Shown here piece by piece: positions 1 to 6,082 of a stretch of 11,307 bases of DNA (positions within the stretch are counted from its first letter, which is position 1; every line of letters begins with the position of its first letter). The DNA comes from Acholeplasmatales bacterium (GTDB taxonomy: Bacteria > Bacillota_I > Bacilli_A > Acholeplasmatales > Anaeroplasmataceae). The position numbers and the translations under genes are program-made. A model generated the notes under the pieces. That model did not search any database. It had not been told where the DNA came from and saw nothing but the letters and a program-made list of their open reading frames with translations. Location: contig JAFPIE010000096.1 in assembly GCA_017388605.1 (NCBI GenBank), positions 1-11,307 of the forward strand. The letters are read 5' to 3'.

Positions 1-45
1 AGTGATAAGGATAGCTATGTATCCTATGATTCTTATTTATATTAA
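1..45 (+). CDS. C-terminal end of an upstream gene (partial)
   Basis: Frame 1 reads SDKDSYVSYDSYLY and then TAA at 43-45. Its codon pairs (AAG GAT, TCC TAT) are those favoured by the real genes in this window, and a strong terminator follows 20 bases later. A second frame also stays open to TAA at 58-60 but reads as a hydrophobic string with atypical codons. Too little is present to name a product. Confidence 0.4.
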   Translation, partial: SDKDSYVSYDSYLY

Positions 46-65
46 AAAAGCTTTGCTATAAAGAC

Positions 66-105
66 AAAGTACAATGCACTTTTTGCATTGTACTTTATTT
101 TTTTA
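66..105 (+). terminator. Rho-independent terminator of the upstream gene
   Basis: A perfect 13-bp stem (AAAGTACAATGCA at 66-78 pairs with TGCATTGTACTTT at 84-96) encloses a 5-base loop and runs straight into a T-rich tract at 97-105. It isolates the upstream gene from the acetyltransferase operon. Confidence 0.85.
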
Positions 106-143
106 TTTATTAGTAAATTTAAAACTCTATTTATTATTACTAA

Positions 144-172
144 TTGTTTTTTAAAGAGAATTGGTGTATATT
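144..172 (+). promoter_or_regulatory. Sigma-A-type promoter of the GNAT operon
   Basis: TTGTTT (144-149) and TATATT (167-172) are separated by 17 bases. Transcription would begin near 179, giving a leader of about 30 bases that carries the ribosome-binding site at 198-206. It lies between the upstream terminator and the first acetyltransferase gene. Confidence 0.55.
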
Positions 173-197
173 CTTTCTAATACTAGCCATTTTTTTG

Positions 198-206
198 GGA
201 GGTGAT
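198..206 (+). promoter_or_regulatory. Ribosome-binding site fixing the start at 211
   Basis: GGAGGTGAT is a full nine-base complement to the 16S rRNA 3' tail. Its spacing of 8 bases from the GG pair suits the ATG at 211. The in-frame GTG (202) and ATG (205) lie inside the site itself and cannot be the start. Confidence 0.85.
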
Positions 207-210
207 GCTT

Positions 211-990
211 ATGATAAAGGAATATAAAAATGGGGATGAATTTTTAAAGGAAAATCTATCAACCTTGGAATTAAATCCTTATATGACAAGTCTAATTATA
301 GTAGATGCTAAGGCCTTAAAGGAGATATCTAAATCAAATTATGCATTAAAAATCGAAGAAGATAATCAAAAGCTTTTAGCTATAAGAGTTGAATCATTTC
401 CTTTATTATTTTATGGAGAGGAAAAGCTTCTTTCTAAGCTATTAGAATATATTAATAAAAATGAATATATATATGATGGGGTTTTCACGTCCACTAAAAT
501 TGGAGATGAGCTATTAAAATTAAATATGGGATATTATAAAGATATAGGAATGGATTTTATGATTGCAGATTCTATATTTGAGCCATCCTCTAATAATGTT
601 ATAACCCCATCCCCATTGGATTTAGATGAAATCTATAAAAATACGATAGAATTTGTTAAGGATTGTGGATTACATGATAAGATATATAAAGAAAAAATCC
701 AAGAAAAATTAGATCATTATAGAGTAATCAAGGTGGGAAATGAAATCGTAAGCATGGCCTCCTATTCTATAGAAAGCAAGGATTCCTTAAGAATAACTCA
801 TGTATATACGAAAAAGGAATATAGAGGATTAAAATATGCAAGAATGGTAGTAAATACTCTTAAGAATGAAATCATTTCTATGGGCTATAAGGCTACATTA
901 AATGTTGACGAGAAAAATCCTATTTCCTATCATTTATATACCTCACTAGGCTTTAAGAGGATGTTTTCTCAAGCAATTTATTTAAAGTAA
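211..990 (+). CDS. GNAT-family N-acetyltransferase with an extra N-terminal region
   Basis: Predicted cytosolic acetyltransferase of 259 residues using acetyl-CoA; the substrate is unknown. The GNAT fold occupies about residues 130-259. Its acetyl-CoA pyrophosphate-binding loop is seen as HVYTKKEYRGLKYARMVV (197-214, with R205-G206 and A210 in the Q/RxxGxG/A pattern), followed by NPISYHLYTSLGFK (236-249), the usual C-terminal Asn/Tyr segment and GFK strand. Residues 1-130 look like a degenerate GNAT half or family-specific domain, as in FR47-like proteins. The start at 211 is chosen from the nine-base Shine-Dalgarno at 198-206. It is first in a two-gene operon; the next gene, also a GNAT, begins 14 bases after its stop. 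Confidence 0.85.
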   Translation: MIKEYKNGDEFLKENLSTLELNPYMTSLIIVDAKALKEISKSNYALKIEEDNQKLLAIRVESFPLLFYGEEKLLSKLLEYINKNEYIYDGVFTSTKIGDELLKLNMGYYKDIGMDFMIADSIFEPSSNNVITPSPLDLDEIYKNTIEFVKDCGLHDKIYKEKIQEKLDHYRVIKVGNEIVSMASYSIESKDSLRITHVYTKKEYRGLKYARMVVNTLKNEIISMGYKATLNVDEKNPISYHLYTSLGFKRMFSQAIYLK

Positions 991-1004
991 ATGTGAGGTC
1001 TATT

Positions 1005-2072
1005 ATGCAAAGAAAAGAAAAAATAATTTCAAATAGAATCCTTTTAATGCCCTTAAGAGATATAGATTATATACCGATGATGGAAATGGTTAAGGATGAT
1101 AGAATTAAAGAAACCTACATGCTACCTGATTTTTCAAGCATAGATGAGGAAGCCTCCTTTTTCCATCATTTAAAGGAATTATCCTTAAATTTAACTAAAT
1201 TCATTTATGGCATATATTATAATGACCTATTGGTAGGCTTTATGAATGAGGTGGATAAGAAGGATTTAGAAATAGAGCTTGGCTATTTCATAAGCCCAAA
1301 ATACTGGAATACTGGATTTGCAACAGAAGCCTTAGGTGTTGCTATAGATAACTTATTTGAAATGGGCTATTCTATGGTTCTTGCTTCTTACTTTGAAGAA
1401 AATATTGCAAGCGCTAAGGTTATGCAAAAATGTGGAATGTTTTTATTAAATAGGAAGGATACTATAGAATATAGAGGTAAAATTCATAATTGTATTTATT
1501 ATGGAATAAGAAGAATAGATAAAGAAAAATATGCAACCCTTATTGGAGATAAAATAATCCTAAGAGCTGCAAAGATAAAGGATTATTCATCCATGCTTAA
1601 AAATGTTTGGGGTGATATAGATGTATATAAATGGATGCTATATACTCCAACATTGAATGAAGAGGATGCTATAAAAAGAAATGAAAGATCTATGCAATTT
1701 CAAAAGAATCATTACGCATATTATATTGCTCTTAAGGAATCTGATATAGCGATTGGCCTATGTGGAATAAGAGAATATGAAGAGGGAAGATTCGAAGAAA
1801 CAGGTATATGTATTGGCAAGGAATACCAAGGGATGGGCATTGGTAAGGAGGTAGTATCTCTTTTATTAGATTTATCTTTCAAAAAGCTTATGGCTAAGGA
1901 TTTTCTATATGGCTATTTCAATGATAATATGAAATCTATGAAGCTTGCTAAATCCTTTGGATTTACCTATGATCATGAAATTGAGCTTATAAGACCTTGG
2001 GATAACGAGAAAAAAAGAATATCTATATGTATTTTAAAAAAAGAGGATTATGAAAAATCCTTAGAAGAATAG
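1005..2072 (+). CDS. Tandem double GNAT acetyltransferase (RimJ/RimL-like)
   Basis: A 355-residue protein with two complete GNAT domains in tandem. Domain 1 (about 7-170) has the RimJ/RimL-type motif YWNTGFATEA (100-109) and an N-terminal RILLMPL strand. Domain 2 (about 178-346) repeats this layout (IILRAAKIKDY) and has a textbook acetyl-CoA loop QGMGIG (265-270). Domain 1's loop (WNTGFA) is the more divergent. RimJ/RimL relatives acetylate protein N-termini, amino sugars or small amines; the substrate here is unknown. The start is ATG 1005, preceded by GAGGT at 995-999; an in-frame GTG at 993 overlaps that site and was rejected. It shares a transcript with the GNAT gene upstream and is followed by a terminator at 2091. 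Confidence 0.88.
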   Translation: MQRKEKIISNRILLMPLRDIDYIPMMEMVKDDRIKETYMLPDFSSIDEEASFFHHLKELSLNLTKFIYGIYYNDLLVGFMNEVDKKDLEIELGYFISPKYWNTGFATEALGVAIDNLFEMGYSMVLASYFEENIASAKVMQKCGMFLLNRKDTIEYRGKIHNCIYYGIRRIDKEKYATLIGDKIILRAAKIKDYSSMLKNVWGDIDVYKWMLYTPTLNEEDAIKRNERSMQFQKNHYAYYIALKESDIAIGLCGIREYEEGRFEETGICIGKEYQGMGIGKEVVSLLLDLSFKKLMAKDFLYGYFNDNMKSMKLAKSFGFTYDHEIELIRPWDNEKKRISICILKKEDYEKSLEE

Positions 2073-2090
2073 ATTCTATATTATATTTTT

Positions 2091-2120
2091 AAGTGGTTTG
2101 ATTCATCAAACCATTTTCTC
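2091..2120 (+). terminator. Rho-independent terminator after the double GNAT gene
   Basis: An 11-bp stem with one G-T wobble (AAGTGGTTTGA 2091-2101 pairs with TCAAACCATTT 2106-2116) around a TTCA loop, with a T-rich tail TTTTCTC overlapping and following the 3' arm. Confidence 0.7.
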
Positions 2121-2126
2121 TTGTAA

Positions 2127-2155
2127 TGGATTTTTAATACCATATATGATATAAT
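2127..2155 (+). promoter_or_regulatory. Extended -10 promoter of the four-gene operon
   Basis: A consensus TATAAT (2150-2155) preceded by TGA gives an extended -10 (TGATATAAT). A weak -35, TGGATT (2127-2132), sits 17 bases upstream. Transcription should start at about 2161-2162, at the GAGGT ribosome-binding site (2161-2165), so the leader would be only 11-12 bases. Confidence 0.65.
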
Positions 2156-2169
2156 AAATTGAGGTATTA
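2135..2169. repeat. Inverted repeat spanning the -10 box and ribosome-binding site
   Basis: Seven-base arms TAATACC (2135-2141) and GGTATTA (2163-2169) are perfect inverted complements, 21 bases apart, with the centre at the -10 box. The right arm overlaps the ribosome-binding site. The centre-to-centre spacing of 28 bases is more than two helical turns, so it could be a repressor site, but arms this AT-rich may occur by chance. Confidence 0.3.
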
Positions 2170-2172
2170 TAT

Positions 2173-3357
2173 ATGGATATAAAGGAATATTTATTAAGCA
2201 TTGATGAAATAAATACAGCTATATATACGATTAAAAAGAATGTAAGCATGAAGATGCAGCTTGTAGCTCCATATAAAAGAAAAGAGGAAGCAGGCTTCAT
2301 TTTAGCTTTAGGAGGTTCTTTTTTTTCTCATGTAAATACTAAAGATGGTATTTATATAAATGAATTTATGAATGCTATAAATAAAGGATTATATCCTATA
2401 TTAGATAAAAAGAGCTTTGATTATGTACTAGAGGATACTCTAAGGAATTTAAAAAAGGTGCTTCCTACAGTATCTATCGTTGAAGCTACCAAAAGGCTTC
2501 ATACACTATTCGATGAAATTAGAAGATATATGAATCATACCTTACTGAAAAAGGAATTGGAAAGAATAGAGCCATATACCTATTCTATCTTATATCATAG
2601 AGCCTGTAAGGTTATGGTAAATAGTGATTTGAAAAATACCTCCATTCATGAAATGCATGAGATATTAAATTCATTAAATTACCAAAATGTATTATCTATA
2701 ATATATCCAAAATCCTTTACAGAGGATTCCAATTTTTCTTCTTATTTACTAGAAAAGAAATCCTTCTATAATACTTATATTTCTAGTGGTGCTATGCCCA
2801 TATGTGGCATAGAAAGATTAAAGGAATCTGGCTTAGATGAAATTATTATACCCATTTCATCTATGAATCCTTTAGTTGAAGAAAGATTAAGTGGTAATAA
2901 AATAAAGGAATTAATGTCTTTAATTAAGCTATCCTTAACAGTAGGACTAAAGGTAACTATAGAAACCAAAATAAGAGAAGAAAATAAGGATTATCTATCC
3001 TTACTTAAATATTTTTATTCTATGGGAGTTTATAGCTTCATTATCGATTTTGATGATGCATTAAAGGATAGGGATATATTACTTAAGAGAATTCATTATT
3101 TTTCTTTAATGTATCTACTTGAAATTAAGCTAAATACCTATGGAATATTAAAGGATAAGGAAATTAGAAGATTAGGTATCTATCCATATTATAAGGAGGA
3201 TAGGGTATCTACCTATTATACAAAGAGTGATTTTAAGCTTTATGCAGATAAGAACTTAGAGTATTTGCTTGGAAGCTTATCTATGGAAAAAATAGAAAAT
3301 GTATTTAATTCTAATCTTGCCAAAAGATTAAGAAAAGAATCTTTAAAGAGGAAATAA
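2173..3357 (+). CDS. Radical-SAM/SPASM-like protein lacking all cluster cysteines; function unknown
   Basis: This 394-residue protein is not recognised by name, but its order of segments follows a radical-SAM enzyme with a C-terminal SPASM region. TSIHEMHEIL (156-165) fits the helix after the CxxxCxxC loop. YPKS (178-181) lies where GGEP is expected, and SSGAMP (204-209) where TNG is expected. LKESGLDEIIIPISS (216-230) fits the 'L.e.Gl..v.iSls' strand. SLTVGLKVTIETKIREEN (244-261) fits 'l...Gi.v.i...v...N', and MGVYSFIIDF (274-283) the next strand. ENVFNSNLAKRLR (375-387) matches the 'eiwns..lk.lr' end of SPASM domains. Only two cysteines exist (C145, C211), so no CxxxCxxC and no SPASM clusters are possible. 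Residues 1-135 are unassigned. The start is supported by GAGGT at 2161-2165. It opens a four-gene operon and ends one base before the next start. The fold assignment is inference from motif order. Confidence 0.55.
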   Translation: MDIKEYLLSIDEINTAIYTIKKNVSMKMQLVAPYKRKEEAGFILALGGSFFSHVNTKDGIYINEFMNAINKGLYPILDKKSFDYVLEDTLRNLKKVLPTVSIVEATKRLHTLFDEIRRYMNHTLLKKELERIEPYTYSILYHRACKVMVNSDLKNTSIHEMHEILNSLNYQNVLSIIYPKSFTEDSNFSSYLLEKKSFYNTYISSGAMPICGIERLKESGLDEIIIPISSMNPLVEERLSGNKIKELMSLIKLSLTVGLKVTIETKIREENKDYLSLLKYFYSMGVYSFIIDFDDALKDRDILLKRIHYFSLMYLLEIKLNTYGILKDKEIRRLGIYPYYKEDRVSTYYTKSDFKLYADKNLEYLLGSLSMEKIENVFNSNLAKRLRKESLKRK

Positions 3358-3358
3358 A

Positions 3359-4306
3359 ATGAGAAATAAAGTGACGAAGGAAAGGCCAGAAAAAATTGAA
3401 TATACCGCATCATTTAAGGTAAATCGTAGTGATGAGCTATTAGAATTCTTACTTAAAAAGATGAATACATCAAGAAATAATGTAAAGAATTTATTATCCC
3501 ATCATATGGTATTAGTTAATGGTAGCCCTGTAAGCCAATATAATTTAATGCTTGCGAAGGATGATGAGGTTAAAATCACAAAAAAGCCACAGTTAAGTAT
3601 GCCAAGAGTTAAAAATGATTCCAAAAATAAAAAGGATAAGCCTAAAAGAGTTTATCTTGATATTATTTATGAGGATGATGATTTTATTGCGATAAATAAG
3701 CCAAATGGCTTATTAAGTGTAGAAAGCGATAAGGAAAGAGAATGTGCATTTTCCTATGTTTTAGAATATATGCAGGAAAATGATCCAAAATCTAGACCCT
3801 TCGTATTGCATAGAATCGATAAGGAAACTAGTGGTGTATTAGTTTTTGCTAAAAATGTTAAAATTCATTCCATGCTAAAGCTCAATTGGAATGAATATAT
3901 AAAAACAAGAGAATATTTTGCTATGGTAGAGGGAACACTAAAGGAAAAGGAAGGCAGAATAACCTCTTATTTAAAGGAAAACCAAAACAATTTGGTTTAT
4001 TCTACACAAGACCCATCCGGTGCTCTTGCGGTAACGGATTATAAGGTCAAAAAGGAAAACGGACAATATTCCTTATTATCCGTATTAATCTACACAGGAA
4101 GAAAGAACCAGATTCGTGTTCATATGCACGATATTGGTAATCCTATTGTAGGTGATGACAAATATGGGTGTACAAAGAATCCATTAAAGAGGCTAGGACT
4201 CCATGCATCTCGTTTAGAGTTTTTGCACCCAATTACAAAGGAGCTAATCTCCATTAAGGCTCCTGTACCTAACATTTTCTATGGACCATTCGAGAAGGAG
4301 AGATAA
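3359..4306 (+). CDS. RluA-family 23S-type pseudouridine synthase with S4 domain
   Basis: Isomerises uridine to pseudouridine in structured RNA, probably rRNA; the exact site cannot be told from sequence. An N-terminal S4 RNA-binding domain covers about residues 23-75 (LLEFLLKKMNTSRNNVKNLL, then MVLVNG). A lysine-rich linker follows (about 76-97), then the RluA catalytic domain (about 98-305). The family signature HRIDKETSG is at 151-159, with catalytic Asp154. RKNQIRVHMHDIGNPIVGD and LHASRLEFLHPIT are the usual C-terminal motifs. At 315 residues it is normal for YhcT/YjbO/RluD-like proteins, which cannot be told apart here. Its AGAGGA ribosome-binding site (3347-3352) lies inside the last codons of the upstream gene. 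Downstream, the next gene starts one base after its stop. Confidence 0.93.
   Translation: MRNKVTKERPEKIEYTASFKVNRSDELLEFLLKKMNTSRNNVKNLLSHHMVLVNGSPVSQYNLMLAKDDEVKITKKPQLSMPRVKNDSKNKKDKPKRVYLDIIYEDDDFIAINKPNGLLSVESDKERECAFSYVLEYMQENDPKSRPFVLHRIDKETSGVLVFAKNVKIHSMLKLNWNEYIKTREYFAMVEGTLKEKEGRITSYLKENQNNLVYSTQDPSGALAVTDYKVKKENGQYSLLSVLIYTGRKNQIRVHMHDIGNPIVGDDKYGCTKNPLKRLGLHASRLEFLHPITKELISIKAPVPNIFYGPFEKER
4295..4302 (+). promoter_or_regulatory. Ribosome-binding site fixing the start at 4308
   Basis: AAGGAGAG sits 5 bases before ATG 4308 and overlaps the end of the pseudouridine synthase gene. It falls downstream of the alternative in-frame ATG at 4281, which would force a 26-base overlap and has no such site. 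Confidence 0.75.
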
Positions 4307-4307
4307 T

Positions 4308-5144
4308 ATGAATAGCGAAGAATATTTATCCTTTATGGTTAGCTATTTTAAGAAAAATAGAGCTATAGCAAAGGATATAATAGACAAATATATTAATTCA
4401 GAATCTATGAGTGTCAATTTAGATGCATTTATATCGATGCTACCTGAAATTCTATATAGCCTATATAATTTTATTTCTACTTCCGATTATGTTTCTAAAA
4501 TCATCAAGGATGATTGTGTAGTGCTAGAAAATGATTATCTGAAATTAACTGAAAAGCTTATATATATTTGGACACATGCAAGCATTCCTTTAACCATTTC
4601 CTGGGAAAGGAATTCAAGCGAATTCTATAGAAGAATTCTAATCCCTCTACGCTTCAATTTGTCCGATATTATGTATGGCGCATTATCTACCATGAGAAGC
4701 CAAATGAGTGAGCTTGTCTATCTTGAGGTAGGTGAATATGCTTTTGTATCCAATAAAGAATATAGTGATAAGGATGATTATACCTATTTAGCATCGGATT
4801 ATGCATCCTATGCCATTTATAGCTTAAATGATGCTAAGATGTGCTATGGATATATGGACCCTTGGATTTTTAATATCAAAGCAAACCATATTCGTATCTT
4901 AGATGATACTAAGGCTTTAGAGCCTATGCTTCTTATTGATGCAAAGGGCTTTGGTATTTTTGAGGGGAACCAAGAAAATGTCTTATTATCCTTAGGAGAC
5001 CCTATGTATCAAACAAAGGATAATATTAAAGCAATCGATATGCTAGGTGTAGATTTTTCTGATACAAAAATAGAGGATATAAAAGCAAACCTAAAGGAAA
5101 GCTTCTACCTTACACAGTATAGGTATGAGGCTAAAGAAGAATAA
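4308..5144 (+). CDS. Protein resembling the plasmid pRiA4b ORF-3 family (divergent)
   Basis: A 278-residue soluble protein. Residues 1-95 are helical and unassigned. Residues about 96-240 follow the pRiA4b ORF-3 (PF07929) pattern. FYRRILIPLRFNLSDIM (106-122) fits 'WRRilVP...tL.dLh'. A helix and MSELVYLEVGEYAF (133-146) fit 'Hl..F.i....y'. ASYAIYSLNDAKMCYGYMDPWIF (166-188) fits 'l..ll..gd.f.Y.YDFGD.W.h'. EPMLLIDAKGFGIFEGN (205-221) fits 'P..l.G.gacPPEd.GG'. The DFGD and PPED signatures are degenerate, so this is a remote match from pattern reading only. The family's biochemical role is unsettled. It is third of four genes in the operon, one base after the pseudouridine synthase gene and 11 bases before the NYN gene, so probably co-translated with them. 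Confidence 0.6.
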   Translation: MNSEEYLSFMVSYFKKNRAIAKDIIDKYINSESMSVNLDAFISMLPEILYSLYNFISTSDYVSKIIKDDCVVLENDYLKLTEKLIYIWTHASIPLTISWERNSSEFYRRILIPLRFNLSDIMYGALSTMRSQMSELVYLEVGEYAFVSNKEYSDKDDYTYLASDYASYAIYSLNDAKMCYGYMDPWIFNIKANHIRILDDTKALEPMLLIDAKGFGIFEGNQENVLLSLGDPMYQTKDNIKAIDMLGVDFSDTKIEDIKANLKESFYLTQYRYEAKEE

Positions 5145-5155
5145 TAGGAGAAAAA

Positions 5156-6055
5156 ATGAAATACGCTTTATTAATTGATTCAGAAAATGCTGAACCAAGA
5201 ATGGATGAGGTATTCCAGGAATTAACGAAGCTTGGGGACACCCCCATTCGTTATTTAATTGGGAATTTTACCCAAATTCCACAAACACATCCATGGTTAA
5301 AAATAGCCCAGAAGCATGCGATTACATGCGTACAGACTATGAATTTTACAAAGGGAAAGAATTCACTAGATATTTCCCTTGTTATTGAAGGTATGAAGGT
5401 TTTATATGAAAAAGCCTTCATCGATGGAGTTATCATTGTCGCATCCGATTCCGATTACACCCCACTTGCAAGAGAATGGAGAAACGCAGGTAAGGAGGTT
5501 ATTGGAATTGGAAGAAAGCTAACTCCAGAATCCTATAGAGCTTCCTGTACAAAATTTATCTACTCTGAAAACATCTATAATAAAAAGACTATTGAGGATG
5601 ATGATACTGGTACAGAAATTGTTTCTATTGAAAAATTATATGAAATCATCGAGGCAGTACTAAATGAAAATAATGGTATGGCACAGCTATCTGTTATTGT
5701 GGAGTCCATTCGTAAGGCCTATACGGATTTCGATGTAAGAAATTATGGCTTTCAAAAGGCTAGAGATTTCTTCCAGGCATCCTTCCAAAATAAGCTAAAG
5801 CTTACAGAGGAGAAAAAGAATTCCTATTTCCTATCCTTCCGTGATAAGCAAGAGGAGGAGGTAAGAATTGTTGTACCTCTAAAGGAAGAAAAAAAGGAAG
5901 TAAAAAAGAAAAAGGCTATAGAAAAGCCAAAAAGTAAAAAAGCTATAGAAAAGAAAAAAGCTATAGAAAAAACGGAAAAGAAAAAGGCTTCAAAGCCTAA
6001 AAATGCCAATTCCAAGCCTAAGGTGACTATCGTAGAGGATGATTTGGCACTATAA
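5156..6055 (+). CDS. NYN-domain predicted ribonuclease with LOTUS/OST-HTH domain and basic tail
   Basis: 299 residues. The NYN (PIN-like, LabA/DUF88) domain covers about 1-140: YALLIDSEN carries Asp8, KNSLDISLVIEGM carries Asp72, and VASDSDYTPLAREWRNAGKEV carries Asp98 and Asp100, the acidic set expected to bind metal in this nuclease fold. A LOTUS/OST-HTH domain follows at about 155-227 (IEKLYEIIEAVL, GMAQLSVIVESIRKAYTDFDVRNYGF, then YFLSF), a fold that binds RNA. The tail (about 235-299) is low-complexity and lysine-rich with three copies of KKAIEK, probably disordered and able to contact nucleic acid. NYN-LOTUS fusions are known in bacteria; the target here is unknown. AGGAG at 5146-5150 supports the start. 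It is the last gene of its operon and lies beside a convergent RNA methyltransferase gene. Confidence 0.88.
   Translation: MKYALLIDSENAEPRMDEVFQELTKLGDTPIRYLIGNFTQIPQTHPWLKIAQKHAITCVQTMNFTKGKNSLDISLVIEGMKVLYEKAFIDGVIIVASDSDYTPLAREWRNAGKEVIGIGRKLTPESYRASCTKFIYSENIYNKKTIEDDDTGTEIVSIEKLYEIIEAVLNENNGMAQLSVIVESIRKAYTDFDVRNYGFQKARDFFQASFQNKLKLTEEKKNSYFLSFRDKQEEEVRIVVPLKEEKKEVKKKKAIEKPKSKKAIEKKKAIEKTEKKKASKPKNANSKPKVTIVEDDLAL
5909..5971 (+). repeat. 18-bp repeats encoding KKAIEK
   Basis: Three near-identical 18-base units of the form A(5-6)G(C/G)..CTATAGAAAA lie at 5909-5926, 5936-5953 and 5954-5971. The last two are directly adjacent and the first is separated by 9 bases. They keep the frame and encode KKAIEK in the basic tail of the NYN-LOTUS protein. 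Unit number could vary among strains by slippage. Confidence 0.8.
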
Positions 6056-6082
6056 GAGGGGATATCCCCTCTTATTTTTTTC
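6052..6082 (+). terminator. Palindromic terminator shared by convergent genes
   Basis: Bases 6052-6075 are a perfect 24-bp palindrome whose half is ATAAGAGGGGAT. The GC-rich core and the T tract at 6075-6081 make it a good terminator for the plus strand. It contains the TAA of the NYN gene (6053-6055) and the TAA of the minus-strand methyltransferase (6072-6074). The minus-strand transcript forms the same hairpin but lacks a U tract after it, so termination there may be weaker. Confidence 0.85.

Noticed and set aside
2106..2300. A 64-codon minus-strand open frame with a hydrophobic product.
   Set aside because: It overlaps the terminator at 2091-2120, the promoter and the start of the gene at 2173. 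No ribosome-binding site was noted, and its hydrophobicity is an antisense artefact of AT-rich coding.
2173..3357. Considered as a U32-type peptidase because of its barrel-like strand-helix pattern.
   Set aside because: The U32 signature motifs were not seen, while the SPASM-like C-terminus and strand order fit radical-SAM proteins better.
5909..5971. Short repeats considered as a possible CRISPR-like or mobile repeat.
   Set aside because: The units are 18 bases, two directly adjacent without spacers, in frame, and encode a basic protein tail.
5824..6015. A minus-strand open frame coding a phenylalanine-rich, membrane-like peptide.
   Set aside because: It is the complement of the lysine-rich tail (AAA/AAG read as TTT/CTT), which gives false hydrophobic frames.
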